Source: Chryseobacterium gleum (lineage in GTDB: Bacteria > Bacteroidota > Bacteroidia > Flavobacteriales > Weeksellaceae). From it: a DNA stretch of 64,000 nucleotides. Shown here one piece after another: positions 1-9,223 of this stretch (positions within the stretch are counted from its first letter, which is position 1; each line of letters starts with the position of its first letter). A program made the translations under genes and the position numbers. A model generated the notes under the pieces. That model saw only the letters and a list, made by a program, of their open reading frames with translations. It made no database searches and had not been told where the DNA came from. The stretch lies in NCBI RefSeq assembly GCF_900636535.1, contig NZ_LR134289.1, forward strand, positions 3,224,001 to 3,288,000, read 5' to 3'.

Positions 1-704
1 GGACTGAACCCTTTGTTCATTCCTACCATATCATGATATACCAGAACCTGTCCGTCACAATGTGATCCGGCACCAATTCCGATCGTTGGAATGGAAATAC
101 TGTCTGTCACTTTTTTTGCTAAATCTGCCGGAATCTTTTCTAATACAATAGAAAAACATCCAAGTTCTTCCAAAAGCTGTGCATCAGCAATCAGTTTTTC
201 AGCTTCTGCCTCTTCCTTAGCTCTTACTTTATAGGTACCGAATTTATAGATAGACTGTGGTGTTAATCCCAAATGTCCCATTACCGGAATTCCGGCATTG
301 ATAATTTTTTTAATTGATTTGGAAATTTCTTTCCCTCCTTCAATTTTAACGGCATGTGCACCGCCTTCCTTCATCATTCTTACCGCAGATTCCAATGCTT
401 TTTCAGGGTTACTCTGATAAGTTCCGAAAGGTAAATCTGCTACCACCAAAGCTCTGTCGGTTCCTCTCACCACACTTTGGGCATGGTAGATCATCTGATC
501 CAGCGTAATAGGTAATGTAGTTTCAAAACCAGCCATTACATTCGCTGCAGAGTCTCCAATCAAAATAGCATCTACTCCGCCGGCATCTACCATCTTTGCG
601 GTAGTAAAATCATAGGCTGTAAGCATTGTTATTTTTTCCTTGTCGAATTTCATTTTACGCAAGGTTTCAGTCGTAACTTTTTTAATTTCAGAGTGAACAG
701 ACAT
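1..704 (-). CDS. panB: 3-methyl-2-oxobutanoate hydroxymethyltransferase (PanB), 5' part
   Basis: PanB transfers a hydroxymethyl group from methylene-tetrahydrofolate to 2-oxoisovalerate to make ketopantoate, the first step of pantothenate and coenzyme A synthesis in the cytoplasm. About 234 residues are visible. The protein starts [19 protein letters not shown] at the ATG at 704 and contains the family signatures [33 protein letters not shown] and IPTIGIGAG. The reading frame runs off the left edge, so the last 30 or so residues and the stop are missing. It lies downstream of the Crp/Fnr gene on the same strand, separated by a clear terminator, so it is probably transcribed separately. Confidence 0.95.
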   Translation of the reverse strand, partial: MSVHSEIKKVTTETLRKMKFDKEKITMLTAYDFTTAKMVDAGGVDAILIGDSAANVMAGFETTLPITLDQMIYHAQSVVRGTDRALVVADLPFGTYQSNPEKALESAVRMMKEGGAHAVKIEGGKEISKSIKKIINAGIPVMGHLGLTPQSIYKFGTYKVRAKEEAEAEKLIADAQLLEELGCFSIVLEKIPADLAKKVTDSISIPTIGIGAGSHCDGQVLVYHDMVGMNKGFS

Positions 705-726
705 AATTTATCTATTTTTAAAAGTT

Positions 727-750
727 AAAAAGTCGGCCCTGAGCCGACTT
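727..750 (-). terminator. Intrinsic terminator of the Crp/Fnr gene
   Basis: A perfect 7-bp stem (731-737 with 743-749, loop of 5 nt) is followed on the minus strand by a run of T residues. It lies just after the stop codon of the Crp/Fnr gene and before panB. Confidence 0.85.
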
Positions 751-766
751 AAGTTTTGTATGATTT

Positions 767-1480
767 TTATAAAACTACGTGACCGAGTTTCATGAGTTTG
801 TCGTGATTTAGAATCTTGATATTTCTCCCGTCAACTTCAATCAGATTATCCTGTTTGAATTCAGAGATCAGACGGATGGCGCTTTCTGTAGCAGTACCGA
901 TAATGTTGGCAATTTCTTCTCTCGTCAATGAGATCTTGATAAACCCTTCAGGGTCTACTCCCAGTTTCTGTTCCAGAAGCAAAAGAATTTCTGCCAGTCT
1001 TTCTCTTACCGTTTTCTGAGCAAGGAAAGTAATGGTATTGGATGATTCTCCCAATTCATAAGAAATTTTCTGAAGCATTACGAAAGAAAGCTGTGGATCT
1101 ACTTCCAGAAGATACATAAAGATATCTGCTGGCAAAAATACACATTCAATATCTGTCATGGCCTCTGCTTTAGCCTGGAAGTTTTCCCCGCAAAGCAAAG
1201 AACGATAGCCGATAATATCCCCTTCTTTGATAAATCTTAAAATCTGATCTTTTCCGAACGCTCCTGATTTTGAAAGTTTGGCCGCACCTTTTTCCAGGAC
1301 ATATACTCCTTTTGGAGTTTCCCCATCCTCGAAAATGGTTTCATGTTTCTGAAAACTCAGTTTCTTTTTGCCATTAATATATTTTTCAAAATCTGCGCTA
1401 GAAAGTCTTTCCTTAAATGATTTATCATTAAAAACTCTGGCGAACCTCTCTTCAATTGCTATCTGTTGTTCCTGCGGCAT
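767..1480 (-). CDS. Crp/Fnr family transcriptional regulator
   Basis: This is a 237-residue cytoplasmic regulator of the Crp/Fnr family. The N-terminal half (about residues 30-150) is a cyclic-nucleotide-binding-type beta-roll, with the run FEDGETPKGVYVLEKGAAKL and a later EGDIIGYRSL. The C-terminal part (about 160-235) is a winged helix with the recognition-helix region TREEIANIIGTATESAIRL. It lacks an obvious N-terminal cysteine cluster, so it does not look like a classical iron-sulfur FNR. It is divergent from the cbb3 oxidase operon, with only about 83 bp between starts. An oxygen or redox role in controlling that operon is plausible but inferred from position. The start at 1480 is supported by a matching promoter 18 bp upstream. 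Confidence 0.9.
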   Translation of the reverse strand: MPQEQQIAIEERFARVFNDKSFKERLSSADFEKYINGKKKLSFQKHETIFEDGETPKGVYVLEKGAAKLSKSGAFGKDQILRFIKEGDIIGYRSLLCGENFQAKAEAMTDIECVFLPADIFMYLLEVDPQLSFVMLQKISYELGESSNTITFLAQKTVRERLAEILLLLEQKLGVDPEGFIKISLTREEIANIIGTATESAIRLISEFKQDNLIEVDGRNIKILNHDKLMKLGHVVL

Positions 1481-1498
1481 TTTATATGATATTTATCA

Positions 1499-1530
1499 CA
1501 AAAATAGAACTTTTTAACGCGATAAACAAA
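1499..1530 (-). promoter_or_regulatory. Bacteroidota-type promoter of the Crp/Fnr gene
   Basis: On the minus strand TTTG (1530-1527) is followed after 20 nt by TATTTTTG (1506-1499). This fits the Flavobacteriia housekeeping consensus TTG, 17-23 nt, TAnnTTTG. The predicted transcription start is about 12 nt before the ATG at 1480. Confidence 0.6.
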
Positions 1531-1541
1531 AAAATTTGTTA

Positions 1542-1549
1542 TAATTTTG
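1542..1549 (+). promoter_or_regulatory. Possible -7 element of ccoI
   Basis: TAATTTTG matches the TAnnTTTG element and lies 14 bp before the chosen ccoI ATG at 1564. No TTG is found at the expected upstream distance, so the promoter may need an activator. The divergently encoded Crp/Fnr protein is an obvious candidate, by inference only. Confidence 0.4.
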
Positions 1550-1563
1550 TAGTTCAATATTTT

Positions 1564-3948
1564 ATGGTGGTGAGCGAGAACTGTTTTCATTGTGGTCAAG
1601 GTATAGAAAAAGAGAGAATTTTATTTGATGAAAAGACTTTCTGTTGCAATGGCTGCAAGTCTGTTTATGAAATTCTAAATACGAATAACTTAAGCAATTT
1701 TTATCAGCTTAACAAAGGGGCAGGAATTCGTCCGAGTGATGAAAATTCTACCCAGTTTGACTATTTGGACACTCCTGAGATTTTTGAAAAAGTAACAGAT
1801 TTCTCTGAAGGAAACACCAGCCTTGTTACATTTAAAATCCCTGTAATTCATTGTTCTTCCTGTATCTGGTTATTGGAAAGCCTCCATACTTTAAATCAGC
1901 ACATCAAATATTCCCAGGTTAATTTTACAAGGAAGACCTTACAGATTTCATTCAACCATAACGATTTGAAATTAAGCGAACTAGCTAATTTCTTAACCAA
2001 TCTGGGATACAAACCTGTTATCAGTCTTGAAACCGCTGAAAAAAACGTTGATCACCTTGATAAATCACTTCTGGTAAAATTTGCCATCGCCGGTTTTGCA
2101 TTTGGAAACGGAATGTTCCTGGCATTTCCTGAATATGTAGGAGGGGAAGATTACTGGATGGAGCATTACAAAGGTCTTTTCAGAACCCTGATGTTCCTGC
2201 TGGCCTGTCCGGTTGTCTTTTACTCGGCTTCTGATTATTATAAATCTGCTTGGTACGGATTAAAAAATAAGATTGTCAATATTGATGTCCCTATTGTACT
2301 GGGAATTTTTGTTCTCTTTGGCAGAAGTATCTATGAAGTGGTAACGGATTACGGTCCTGGATATTTTGATACGCTTTGTGGACTGCTTTTCTTCATGCTG
2401 ATGGGGAAAATTTTCCAGAAAAGAACGTACAGTGCCCTTTCTTATGATAGAGATTACAAATCATTCTATCCTATTGCGGTTACCAAAGTAGACTTTGAAG
2501 GAAAACAGGAGAACATCCTTCTTTCTGAGGTAAAAGTAGGAGACAGGATTTTAGTCAGAAATCAGGAAATCATTCCGGTAGATGCCATACTGATCAACGG
2601 AGAAGGAAATATTGACAACAGTTTTATTACCGGAGAAAGTGAAAGTATCAGCAAGCAACCCGGTGACAAGATTTTTGCCGGAGGTAAACAGATCGGGTCA
2701 TCACTGGAACTGGAAGTAATCAAAGACGTAGATCAGAGTTATCTAACCCAGCTTTGGAATAAAGAAGCTTTCAAAAAACACGAGACCGGCCTTGACACCC
2801 TGACAAACAACATCAGTAAATATTTCACGTTCATTATCTTAAGCATTGCTTTAATTTCGGGGATTTACTGGTCATTTATTGATTTGGAAAAAATGTTCCA
2901 GGTTATTTCAGCCATTCTTATCATTGCATGTCCATGTGCACTTGCATTGTCTGCACCGTTCACTTTCGGACACATTATGAGGATTTTAGGGCGAAACAAG
3001 TTTTATGTAAAAGATACATTAACGATTGAAAAAATCGCGAAGCTGGATACAATTGTTTTTGATAAAACCGGAACGATTACCCACAGAAAAAAATCAAACA
3101 TCAAATATGAAGGAGCTGATATTAATGAATTTGACTCCCTGAATATCAAAACATTATTAAAAAACTCCAACCACCCGCTTTCAAAATCACTGTATGAATT
3201 CATTGATGTAAATGATGATTATTTCCCTGTAGAAAATTTCGTTGAAATTTCAGGAAAAGGATATGAGGCCAACGTAAGAGGAAATCTTTATAAAATTGGT
3301 TCTGCCCGCTATAACAATCAGGAACCCAAGAATCTTGAGACCGCAGTTTATATCAGTAAAAACGGCGAATACCTTGGTAAATTCATCTTTAAAAATGAAT
3401 ACCGCCCGAAACTGAAAGAGCTTTTCACGAAATTAACCCAATACAAAATATTTATTCTGAGCGGAGATAATTCTTCAGAAGAAAATCAGCTTAAAGAACT
3501 CATTCCCAACTACAAAGGAATGGCCTTTAATCAGAGCCCGGAAGATAAGTTGAATTATATTAAAAATCTTCAGGACCAGCATATGAAGGTAGCAATGCTC
3601 GGAGACGGGCTTAATGATGCAGGAGCTTTAAAACAAAGTAATGTAGGAATTGCTATTGCTGATGATACAAACAGTTTTACGCCATCTTCTGATGTGATCA
3701 TGAATGGTGAAAAAGTGGTTACACTTGACAACTATCTGAACGTTTGTAAGGGCTCTATCACGATTGTGAAAATGACATTTATAATCAGTTTTTTATACAA
3801 TATCGTTGGTTTAAGTTACGCTGTTACAGGACATATGCATCCGCTTTTTGCCGCTATCATTATGCCAATCAGCTCGATCACAGTGGTTACCTTTACAACA
3901 CTTTCAACCTGGATTTTAGGTCGGAAATATTTCAAAAAACAGGCGTAA
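1564..3948 (+). CDS. ccoI: CcoI, copper-translocating P1B-type ATPase for cbb3 oxidase assembly
   Basis: CcoI (FixI) is an inner-membrane ATPase that exports copper for insertion into the binuclear centre of cbb3 oxidase. The protein has 794 residues. Visible features are an N-terminal cysteine cluster (CFHC at 7-10, CCNGC at 27-31), a heavy-metal domain with HCSSC near 96-100, a TGES actuator motif, the membrane CPC motif at about 456-458, the DKTGT phosphorylation site near 500, an HP motif (NHPLS) and GDGLNDAG near 680. Upstream in-frame codons to 1456 exist, but they overlap the divergent regulator and its promoter; the ATG at 1564 gives the standard MVVSENCFHCG start. It opens the cco locus. 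Confidence 0.93.
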   Translation: MVVSENCFHCGQGIEKERILFDEKTFCCNGCKSVYEILNTNNLSNFYQLNKGAGIRPSDENSTQFDYLDTPEIFEKVTDFSEGNTSLVTFKIPVIHCSSCIWLLESLHTLNQHIKYSQVNFTRKTLQISFNHNDLKLSELANFLTNLGYKPVISLETAEKNVDHLDKSLLVKFAIAGFAFGNGMFLAFPEYVGGEDYWMEHYKGLFRTLMFLLACPVVFYSASDYYKSAWYGLKNKIVNIDVPIVLGIFVLFGRSIYEVVTDYGPGYFDTLCGLLFFMLMGKIFQKRTYSALSYDRDYKSFYPIAVTKVDFEGKQENILLSEVKVGDRILVRNQEIIPVDAILINGEGNIDNSFITGESESISKQPGDKIFAGGKQIGSSLELEVIKDVDQSYLTQLWNKEAFKKHETGLDTLTNNISKYFTFIILSIALISGIYWSFIDLEKMFQVISAILIIACPCALALSAPFTFGHIMRILGRNKFYVKDTLTIEKIAKLDTIVFDKTGTITHRKKSNIKYEGADINEFDSLNIKTLLKNSNHPLSKSLYEFIDVNDDYFPVENFVEISGKGYEANVRGNLYKIGSARYNNQEPKNLETAVYISKNGEYLGKFIFKNEYRPKLKELFTKLTQYKIFILSGDNSSEENQLKELIPNYKGMAFNQSPEDKLNYIKNLQDQHMKVAMLGDGLNDAGALKQSNVGIAIADDTNSFTPSSDVIMNGEKVVTLDNYLNVCKGSITIVKMTFIISFLYNIVGLSYAVTGHMHPLFAAIIMPISSITVVTFTTLSTWILGRKYFKKQA

Positions 3949-4023
3949 AAGCCCTTATTTAGACTGATTTTAAATTAGCTGAAATCGGCATTTCGTGATG
4001 AATGTCATTATTTTTCACTAAAT

Positions 4024-4050
4024 TTGAACCCCGAAAATAGGTTAATTTTG
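4024..4050 (+). promoter_or_regulatory. Possible promoter of ccoS-ccoNOQP
   Basis: TTG (4024-4026) is followed after 16 nt by TAATTTTG (4043-4050), 8 nt before the ccoS ATG. The spacer is one base shorter than usual. If used, it would uncouple the oxidase genes from ccoI. Confidence 0.4.
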
Positions 4051-4057
4051 TTGTCCA

Positions 4058-4270
4058 ATGGATATTCTATATTTAATGATCCTCTGCAGTGTTTCTTTAG
4101 CTGCGATTTTCTTGGTCGTATTTATAGTGTATGCCCGAAAAGGACAGTTTGAGGATGATGAATCTCCTGCTGTCAGAATCCTTTTTGATGATGAAAAAGT
4201 CAAAGAAAATGATGAGACCGGCGACAAAAGTAAAGACGAGAAAGAAATAGGAGAAAATAATAAAAATTGA
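4058..4270 (+). CDS. ccoS: CcoS, cbb3 oxidase assembly protein
   Basis: CcoS is a small single-span membrane protein needed for cofactor insertion into cbb3 oxidase. This one has 70 residues. It starts MDILYLMILCSVSLAAIFLV, has one membrane helix at about residues 3-25, then the typical short motif ARKGQFEDDESPAVRILFDD. The C-terminal 20 residues are a charged, lysine- and glutamate-rich tail that is variable in the family. It lies between ccoI and ccoNO, its usual position. Confidence 0.92.
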   Translation: MDILYLMILCSVSLAAIFLVVFIVYARKGQFEDDESPAVRILFDDEKVKENDETGDKSKDEKEIGENNKN

Positions 4271-4291
4271 GAAAAATAGTGAATAGTTGAT

Positions 4292-6553
4292 ATGGAAACA
4301 CAAAAGTTTAGTTATGACAACAGTATTGTCCGTGCGTTCCTATATGCGACCATTGTCTTTGGTCTTATAGGTTTCACATTCGGGCTTACGGCGGCATTAA
4401 TGCTTTTCTACCCAGAGTTACCTGAATTCTTTTTCGGGACAGATGATACGACCATTAAAAGTTTGGCATCGGGTAATATTCAAGGGTTAATAAACACACA
4501 TGGTGCATTTGGTTTTGGTAGAATCAGAATGCTGCATACCAATACCGTAATCTTTGCATTCGTTTGTAACATTGTTTACACGGGTATTTATTACTCATTA
4601 CAAAGATTATTAAAAACAAGAATGTACAGTGATACATTGTCATGGCTACATTTCTGGACTTGGCAGTTTATGATCGTTGCTACGTTCATTACGTTCTTTA
4701 TGGGGATCAATACCTCTAAAGAATATGCTGAGCACGAGTGGCCGATCGACATATTGATCGCATTCTCATGGATCATTTTCGGTATCAATATGTTCCTGAC
4801 TATTTCGAAGAGAAGAGTGAGACACCTTTACGTAGCAATTTGGTTCTATATCGGTACCTGGATTGCAGTAGCAATGCTTCACATTTTCAACAATCTTGAA
4901 GTACCTTTATCTTTCACAGGCTGGAAATCTTATTCAGCATACGCAGGGGTAAAAGATGCTATTGTACAGTGGTGGTATGGACACAATGCGGTTGCATTCG
5001 TATTGACGACTCCGGTTTTAGGTTTAATGTATTACTTCCTTCCGAAGGCTGCAGACAGACCGGTATTCTCTTATAAACTGTCTATTATTCACTTCTGGTC
5101 ATTAATTTTCGTATATATCTGGGCTGGTCCTCACCACCTTCAGTATACAGCTCTTCCGGCTTGGGCTCAGGCGGTAGGAACAGGTTTCTCTATCATGCTT
5201 ATTGCACCATCATGGGGAGGTATGTTAAATGGTCTTCTTACGTTAAGAGGAGCTTGGGATAAGGTAAGAGAAAATCCTATCCTTAAGTTCTTTGTAGTTG
5301 CTGTTACTTGTTATGGTATGGCAACATTTGAAGGACCGCTTTTGGCAACTAAAAACATCAACAAAATTGGTCACTTTACAGACTGGGTTATCGGTCACGT
5401 ACACTTAGGAGCTCTTGGATGGAATGGTTTCATGGCATTCGGGGTTATCTATTACCTGGTACCAATTATGTGGAGAACAAAACTTTGGTCTGTAAAATTA
5501 GCTAACTGGCATTTCTGGTTAGGTACTTTAGGAATCATCTTCTATGCAGTACCAATGTATATTTCAGGATTTACACAAGGTTTAATGTGGAAACAATTCA
5601 ACCCGGACGGAACCCTATTATGGAAAAACTGGCTGGATACTGTAACTGCAATTATCCCTTACTTCAAAATGAGATTCTTAGGAGGTGCATTCTATATTTC
5701 AGGAGCCATCTTAATGATCGTAAACGTAGTTGCTACGGTAAGAAAAGGATCATTCCAGAAAGATGTTCCTGCTGAAGCTCCTGCGTTGGCAAACATCAGT
5801 AAGAACAGAAAAGAAGGAGAAGGTACTCACCTTTGGTTAGAAAGAACTCCTGTATTATTAGGAATTCTATCTTTCATCACAATATCTATCGGTAGTTCAA
5901 TTGAAATTATCCCTACACTATCTCTTAAGAAAAGTGTACCTACCATTTCTGCGGTGAAACCTTATTCACCACTGGAACTAGAAGGTAGAGATATCTATAT
6001 CCGTGAAGGATGTAACGCTTGTCACTCTCAGATGGTAAGACCGTTCAGAGATGAGATCGTTAGATTTAACGGTAAAAACGGACAATACTCCAAAGCCGGA
6101 GAATTCGTATACGACAGACCATTCCTATGGGGTTCTAAGAGAACAGGACCGGATTTACATAGAGAAGGTGGTAAAAACCCAAGTTCTTGGCACTACAAGC
6201 ACATGTATAACCCAAGATCTACTTCTGCAGGTTCCATCATGCCTCGTTACCCTTGGTTAATTGCTACTGACTTAGACAGAACCAAGATGGTAGACAAAAT
6301 GAAGCTGATGAAGAATGTATTCGATGTACCTTATACAAAGGCTGAAATCGACTCTGCAGACAAATGGGCTAACAACCAATCAGCAAAAATTGTAAAAGAT
6401 ATCTTCTCTGAAGCAAATGACCTTAAACAGGCTTATGCTAAGAGACCTCAGGGAGAATTAGAGAAAAAAGAAATTGTAGCTCTTATTTCTTATCTTCAGA
6501 GATTAGGTACAGATATCAAAACAACTGAAATCAAAACAGCAAGTAATAACTAA
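4292..6553 (+). CDS. ccoNO: Fused CcoN-CcoO, cbb3-type cytochrome c oxidase subunits I and II
   Basis: This 753-residue protein joins the catalytic heme-copper subunit CcoN (about residues 1-480) to the membrane-anchored monoheme cytochrome CcoO (about 525-753). The N part has some 12 membrane helices and histidine-rich segments such as WWYGHNAVAF and WAGPHHLQY that ligate hemes and CuB. The C part starts with another helix and carries the heme c motif CNACH at about 574-578. It reduces oxygen to water and pumps protons at the inner membrane. In Proteobacteria the two subunits are separate genes; the fusion is common in Bacteroidota. The frame is intact throughout, with no stop or shift at the junction. 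Confidence 0.95.
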   Translation: METQKFSYDNSIVRAFLYATIVFGLIGFTFGLTAALMLFYPELPEFFFGTDDTTIKSLASGNIQGLINTHGAFGFGRIRMLHTNTVIFAFVCNIVYTGIYYSLQRLLKTRMYSDTLSWLHFWTWQFMIVATFITFFMGINTSKEYAEHEWPIDILIAFSWIIFGINMFLTISKRRVRHLYVAIWFYIGTWIAVAMLHIFNNLEVPLSFTGWKSYSAYAGVKDAIVQWWYGHNAVAFVLTTPVLGLMYYFLPKAADRPVFSYKLSIIHFWSLIFVYIWAGPHHLQYTALPAWAQAVGTGFSIMLIAPSWGGMLNGLLTLRGAWDKVRENPILKFFVVAVTCYGMATFEGPLLATKNINKIGHFTDWVIGHVHLGALGWNGFMAFGVIYYLVPIMWRTKLWSVKLANWHFWLGTLGIIFYAVPMYISGFTQGLMWKQFNPDGTLLWKNWLDTVTAIIPYFKMRFLGGAFYISGAILMIVNVVATVRKGSFQKDVPAEAPALANISKNRKEGEGTHLWLERTPVLLGILSFITISIGSSIEIIPTLSLKKSVPTISAVKPYSPLELEGRDIYIREGCNACHSQMVRPFRDEIVRFNGKNGQYSKAGEFVYDRPFLWGSKRTGPDLHREGGKNPSSWHYKHMYNPRSTSAGSIMPRYPWLIATDLDRTKMVDKMKLMKNVFDVPYTKAEIDSADKWANNQSAKIVKDIFSEANDLKQAYAKRPQGELEKKEIVALISYLQRLGTDIKTTEIKTASNN

Positions 6554-6569
6554 ACATTAAAAGGTTCAT

Positions 6570-6770
6570 ATGATTCCTCAGAACTTTAAAGATATATTAT
6601 CCAATACAGAAAATGCTGGCTTCTACCAGACACTGGCTCTGATTTTCTTTATGCTGTTCTTCATCGCTTTGGTAATCTATGTTTTTAGCAGACCTAAAAA
6701 ATATTACAAAGAAGAAGAAGAGGCTCCTCTTGGGGATGATGAAGATGACGATTTTAATTTAAAAAATTAA
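6570..6770 (+). CDS. ccoQ: CcoQ-like small subunit of cbb3 oxidase
   Basis: A 66-residue protein between ccoNO and ccoP. It has one membrane helix (about residues 20-42, LALIFFMLFFIALVIYVF), then the motif SRPKKYYKEEEEAPLGDDED, an acidic tail like that of the CcoQ/FixQ family. CcoQ stabilises the assembled oxidase. The assignment rests mainly on size, topology and its place in the operon, because the family is poorly conserved. It starts 16 bp after the ccoNO stop and ends 10 bp before ccoP. Confidence 0.8.
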   Translation: MIPQNFKDILSNTENAGFYQTLALIFFMLFFIALVIYVFSRPKKYYKEEEEAPLGDDEDDDFNLKN

Positions 6771-6780
6771 ACTATTTTTT

Positions 6781-7662
6781 ATGAAACAAAGAACACCTGT
6801 TGTTATAAACATCTTAATAATAATCGGACTTTTAATAGTTTTTTATTATTTATTTGTACAGAGCTACGCGTTCCTTTCTTCACCTTACTTCTGGGGAACT
6901 GTTGTGATCGCTGGGATCCTTGCTTACATTCATGGAGCCATCGGGGACCTTATCGAGAACAACAAATTCAAGAAATTATCTCCTGAAGAAAAGGCAGCTT
7001 ATTTAGCTGAAAAGAAAGTTCCTTATTTCAAAAGATTGTACCAAAGTGCATTCAAAAAGCAATCTGCTTCTGAAGAAAAGGATATCCTTATCGATCACGG
7101 TTTCGACGGAATTATGGAGCTGGATAACCAATTACCAAAATGGTGGGTAGGTTTATTCTATTTTGGGACCGCTTTTTGTATTGTATATATTGCAGCATAC
7201 TCTTTTACAGACTTCGCTCACCCGTTAAGCGAATATGAAAAAGAATATAAAGAGCAGTTGGCAAGTATTGAAGAATATCAGAAATCTCAGCCTCCTGTAA
7301 CCATTGAAACAGCTAAGTATTCAGCGGATAATATCGCAGAAGGTAAAGAATTATTTAAAACAAACTGTGCATCTTGTCACAAGGAAGATGGTAGTGGAGG
7401 TATTGGACCAAACCTTACTGATAACTACTGGATCAACCAGCCTGAGAAGACATTATTCAAAAACGTATTCCATATGGACTGGAATGGTTCTCCTACCAAC
7501 CCTGCGATGAGACCTTTCGGTAAAAACGGAGAAGTTTCAGGTGCAGAGATTGAAAAGATTGCAGCCTATGTATATCACATCAATCAGGAACAACCACCAG
7601 TGACTCCGGCTCAGGGAGGAGCAGCTCCTCAGGGAACTGAAGCACATTGGGAAAAAGAATAA
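6781..7662 (+). CDS. ccoP: CcoP, membrane-bound cytochrome c subunit of cbb3 oxidase
   Basis: CcoP passes electrons from soluble cytochrome c or the bc1/ACIII complex to CcoO. This 293-residue protein has two N-terminal membrane helices (about 8-26 and 33-52), a cytoplasmic stretch with the family motif DGIMELDNQLPKWWVGLFY, a third helix near 125-145, and one periplasmic heme c domain with CASCH at about 196-200 and a methionine-bearing MRPFGKNG segment. Proteobacterial CcoP carries two hemes c; only one is present here. The C-terminal tail is rich in proline and glutamine. A long stem-loop follows the stop codon. Confidence 0.93.
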   Translation: MKQRTPVVINILIIIGLLIVFYYLFVQSYAFLSSPYFWGTVVIAGILAYIHGAIGDLIENNKFKKLSPEEKAAYLAEKKVPYFKRLYQSAFKKQSASEEKDILIDHGFDGIMELDNQLPKWWVGLFYFGTAFCIVYIAAYSFTDFAHPLSEYEKEYKEQLASIEEYQKSQPPVTIETAKYSADNIAEGKELFKTNCASCHKEDGSGGIGPNLTDNYWINQPEKTLFKNVFHMDWNGSPTNPAMRPFGKNGEVSGAEIEKIAAYVYHINQEQPPVTPAQGGAAPQGTEAHWEKE

Positions 7663-7685
7663 TTTAAAAAATTAGAAACATATGA

Positions 7686-7735
7686 AAAAAACATAATTTG
7701 TTATTAGATTAAAATAGTAACGAATTATGTTTTTT
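7686..7735 (+). terminator. Long stem-loop between ccoP and ccoG
   Basis: Two 21-nt arms (7686-7706 and 7715-7735) pair along their whole length with only two G-U pairs around an 8-nt loop. The right arm ends in six T residues followed by more T-rich sequence. It could be a terminator that is partly read through, or a stability element protecting the ccoNOQP message. Confidence 0.75.
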
Positions 7736-7756
7736 CTTTTTTAAAACCTATTACAT

Positions 7757-9211
7757 ATGTCAGACATAGAAGAAATAGAAGTACGAGGCGGACAGGGACA
7801 GGTTCTGGACCCTGAAACTTACAGAGATTCTATAGGGACAATGGAGCAATCCGGAAAAAGGAAATGGGTATTTCCAAGAAAACCTAAAGGGAAATATACC
7901 AACTATAGAAATATTGTAAGCTATTTACTATTAATTATTTATTTTACATTACCGTTCATCAAAATCAATGGTAACCCATTATTGATGTTCAATGTTATAG
8001 ACAGGGAGTTTTACATCTTCGGACAGCCTTTCTATCCACAGGACTTTTTTATCCTCACTTTAGGTGCTATCGCATCTTTAATCTTTATTATTGTTTTTAC
8101 GATTGCATTCGGAAGAATTTTCTGCGGGTGGATTTGCCCTCAGACAATTTTTATGGAATCTATCTTCCGTAAAATAGAATACCTGATTGAAGGTGACAGA
8201 AATAAGCAGATGAAGCTGGACAGACAGGAGTGGAACAGTGAGAAGATCTGGAAGAGAAGTTTAAAATGGACGGTATATATCATAATATCACTGATCATCA
8301 CCCACTTTATGTTCATGTACATTGTTGGATATGAAGAGGTATTTAAGATTGTTGGAGAAGGGCCATTTGCCCATCCTACCAATTTCATTGTAATGATCCT
8401 TCTTACTGCGGCATTCTACTTTGTATTTGCATGGTTCAGAGAACAGGTTTGTACATTGGTATGTCCTTATGGAAGACTTCAGGGAGTATTGATCGACAAA
8501 GATACGATCAACGTTTTCTACGATTTCAAAAGAGGAGAAAACAGAGCGAAATGGAGAAAAGGAGAAGACCGGAAAGCTGCCGGAAAGGGTGATTGTATTG
8601 ATTGCCATCAGTGTGTAGTGGTTTGCCCTACCGGAATTGACATCAGAGACGGACAGCAGCTGGAATGTATCAACTGTACAGCTTGTATCGATGCCTGTGA
8701 TGAAGTCATGGAGAAAGTAGGCCTTCCGAAAGGATTAATCAGATATGCTTCTGAAAACGAAATTGAAAAACAAACCCAGTTTAAGTTTACAGGCAGAATG
8801 AAAGGTTTCTCCATATTCTTACTCCTTCTTGTAGGATTCTTAGGATATCTTCTTTACAGTCGTGGTGAAATGGAAGCTAAATTCATTAAGCCGGCGGGAA
8901 GCACATTCTTTGTACGAGACGGTAAAATTACCAATACCTATAATTATACGTTCCTTAATAAAACGAATGACAAGAAAATAGTTACCATCAAAGTAATCGA
9001 TCCGGCGCATGGTGAAATTACTTACAGTGCATCCAGCAAGATTCAGGTTGACAGAGATAAAATTTCAAAAGGAACAATTAATATCAGCTTCCCGGAAAAT
9101 GAAATGAAACTTTCTAAACAGAATATCACGATTGGTGTGTATGATATGAAAGGTAAACTGATTGATTCTTATCAGACTTATTTTGAGGGGCCATTCAAAC
9201 TGCAATTTTAA
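7757..9211 (+). CDS. ccoG: CcoG (FixG/RdxA), cbb3 oxidase accessory ferredoxin-like membrane protein
   Basis: CcoG is a polyferredoxin in the inner membrane that reduces copper during cbb3 oxidase assembly. The protein has 484 residues. It shows several membrane helices (for example near 50-70, 90-115, 170-190 and 210-230), the NapH-like motif GRIFCGWICPQTIFME, and a ferredoxin domain with CIDCHQCVVVCPTGIDIR and CINCTACIDACD. A last helix near 350-365 is followed by an immunoglobulin-like periplasmic domain. It lies after the ccoP stem-loop and 12 bp before ccoH, probably forming an accessory sub-operon with the next two genes. Confidence 0.94.
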   Translation: MSDIEEIEVRGGQGQVLDPETYRDSIGTMEQSGKRKWVFPRKPKGKYTNYRNIVSYLLLIIYFTLPFIKINGNPLLMFNVIDREFYIFGQPFYPQDFFILTLGAIASLIFIIVFTIAFGRIFCGWICPQTIFMESIFRKIEYLIEGDRNKQMKLDRQEWNSEKIWKRSLKWTVYIIISLIITHFMFMYIVGYEEVFKIVGEGPFAHPTNFIVMILLTAAFYFVFAWFREQVCTLVCPYGRLQGVLIDKDTINVFYDFKRGENRAKWRKGEDRKAAGKGDCIDCHQCVVVCPTGIDIRDGQQLECINCTACIDACDEVMEKVGLPKGLIRYASENEIEKQTQFKFTGRMKGFSIFLLLLVGFLGYLLYSRGEMEAKFIKPAGSTFFVRDGKITNTYNYTFLNKTNDKKIVTIKVIDPAHGEITYSASSKIQVDRDKISKGTINISFPENEMKLSKQNITIGVYDMKGKLIDSYQTYFEGPFKLQF

Positions 9212-9223
9212 TTTTAGAAAAAA

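Noticed and set aside
1456..1563. Longer N-terminus for CcoI from a TTG codon
   Set aside because: It overlaps the divergent regulator and its promoter; the ATG at 1564 gives the usual family start.
8288..8608. Antisense open frames inside ccoG and similar long shadows elsewhere
   Set aside because: They lie opposite strongly supported genes, have atypical composition and no recognisable family.
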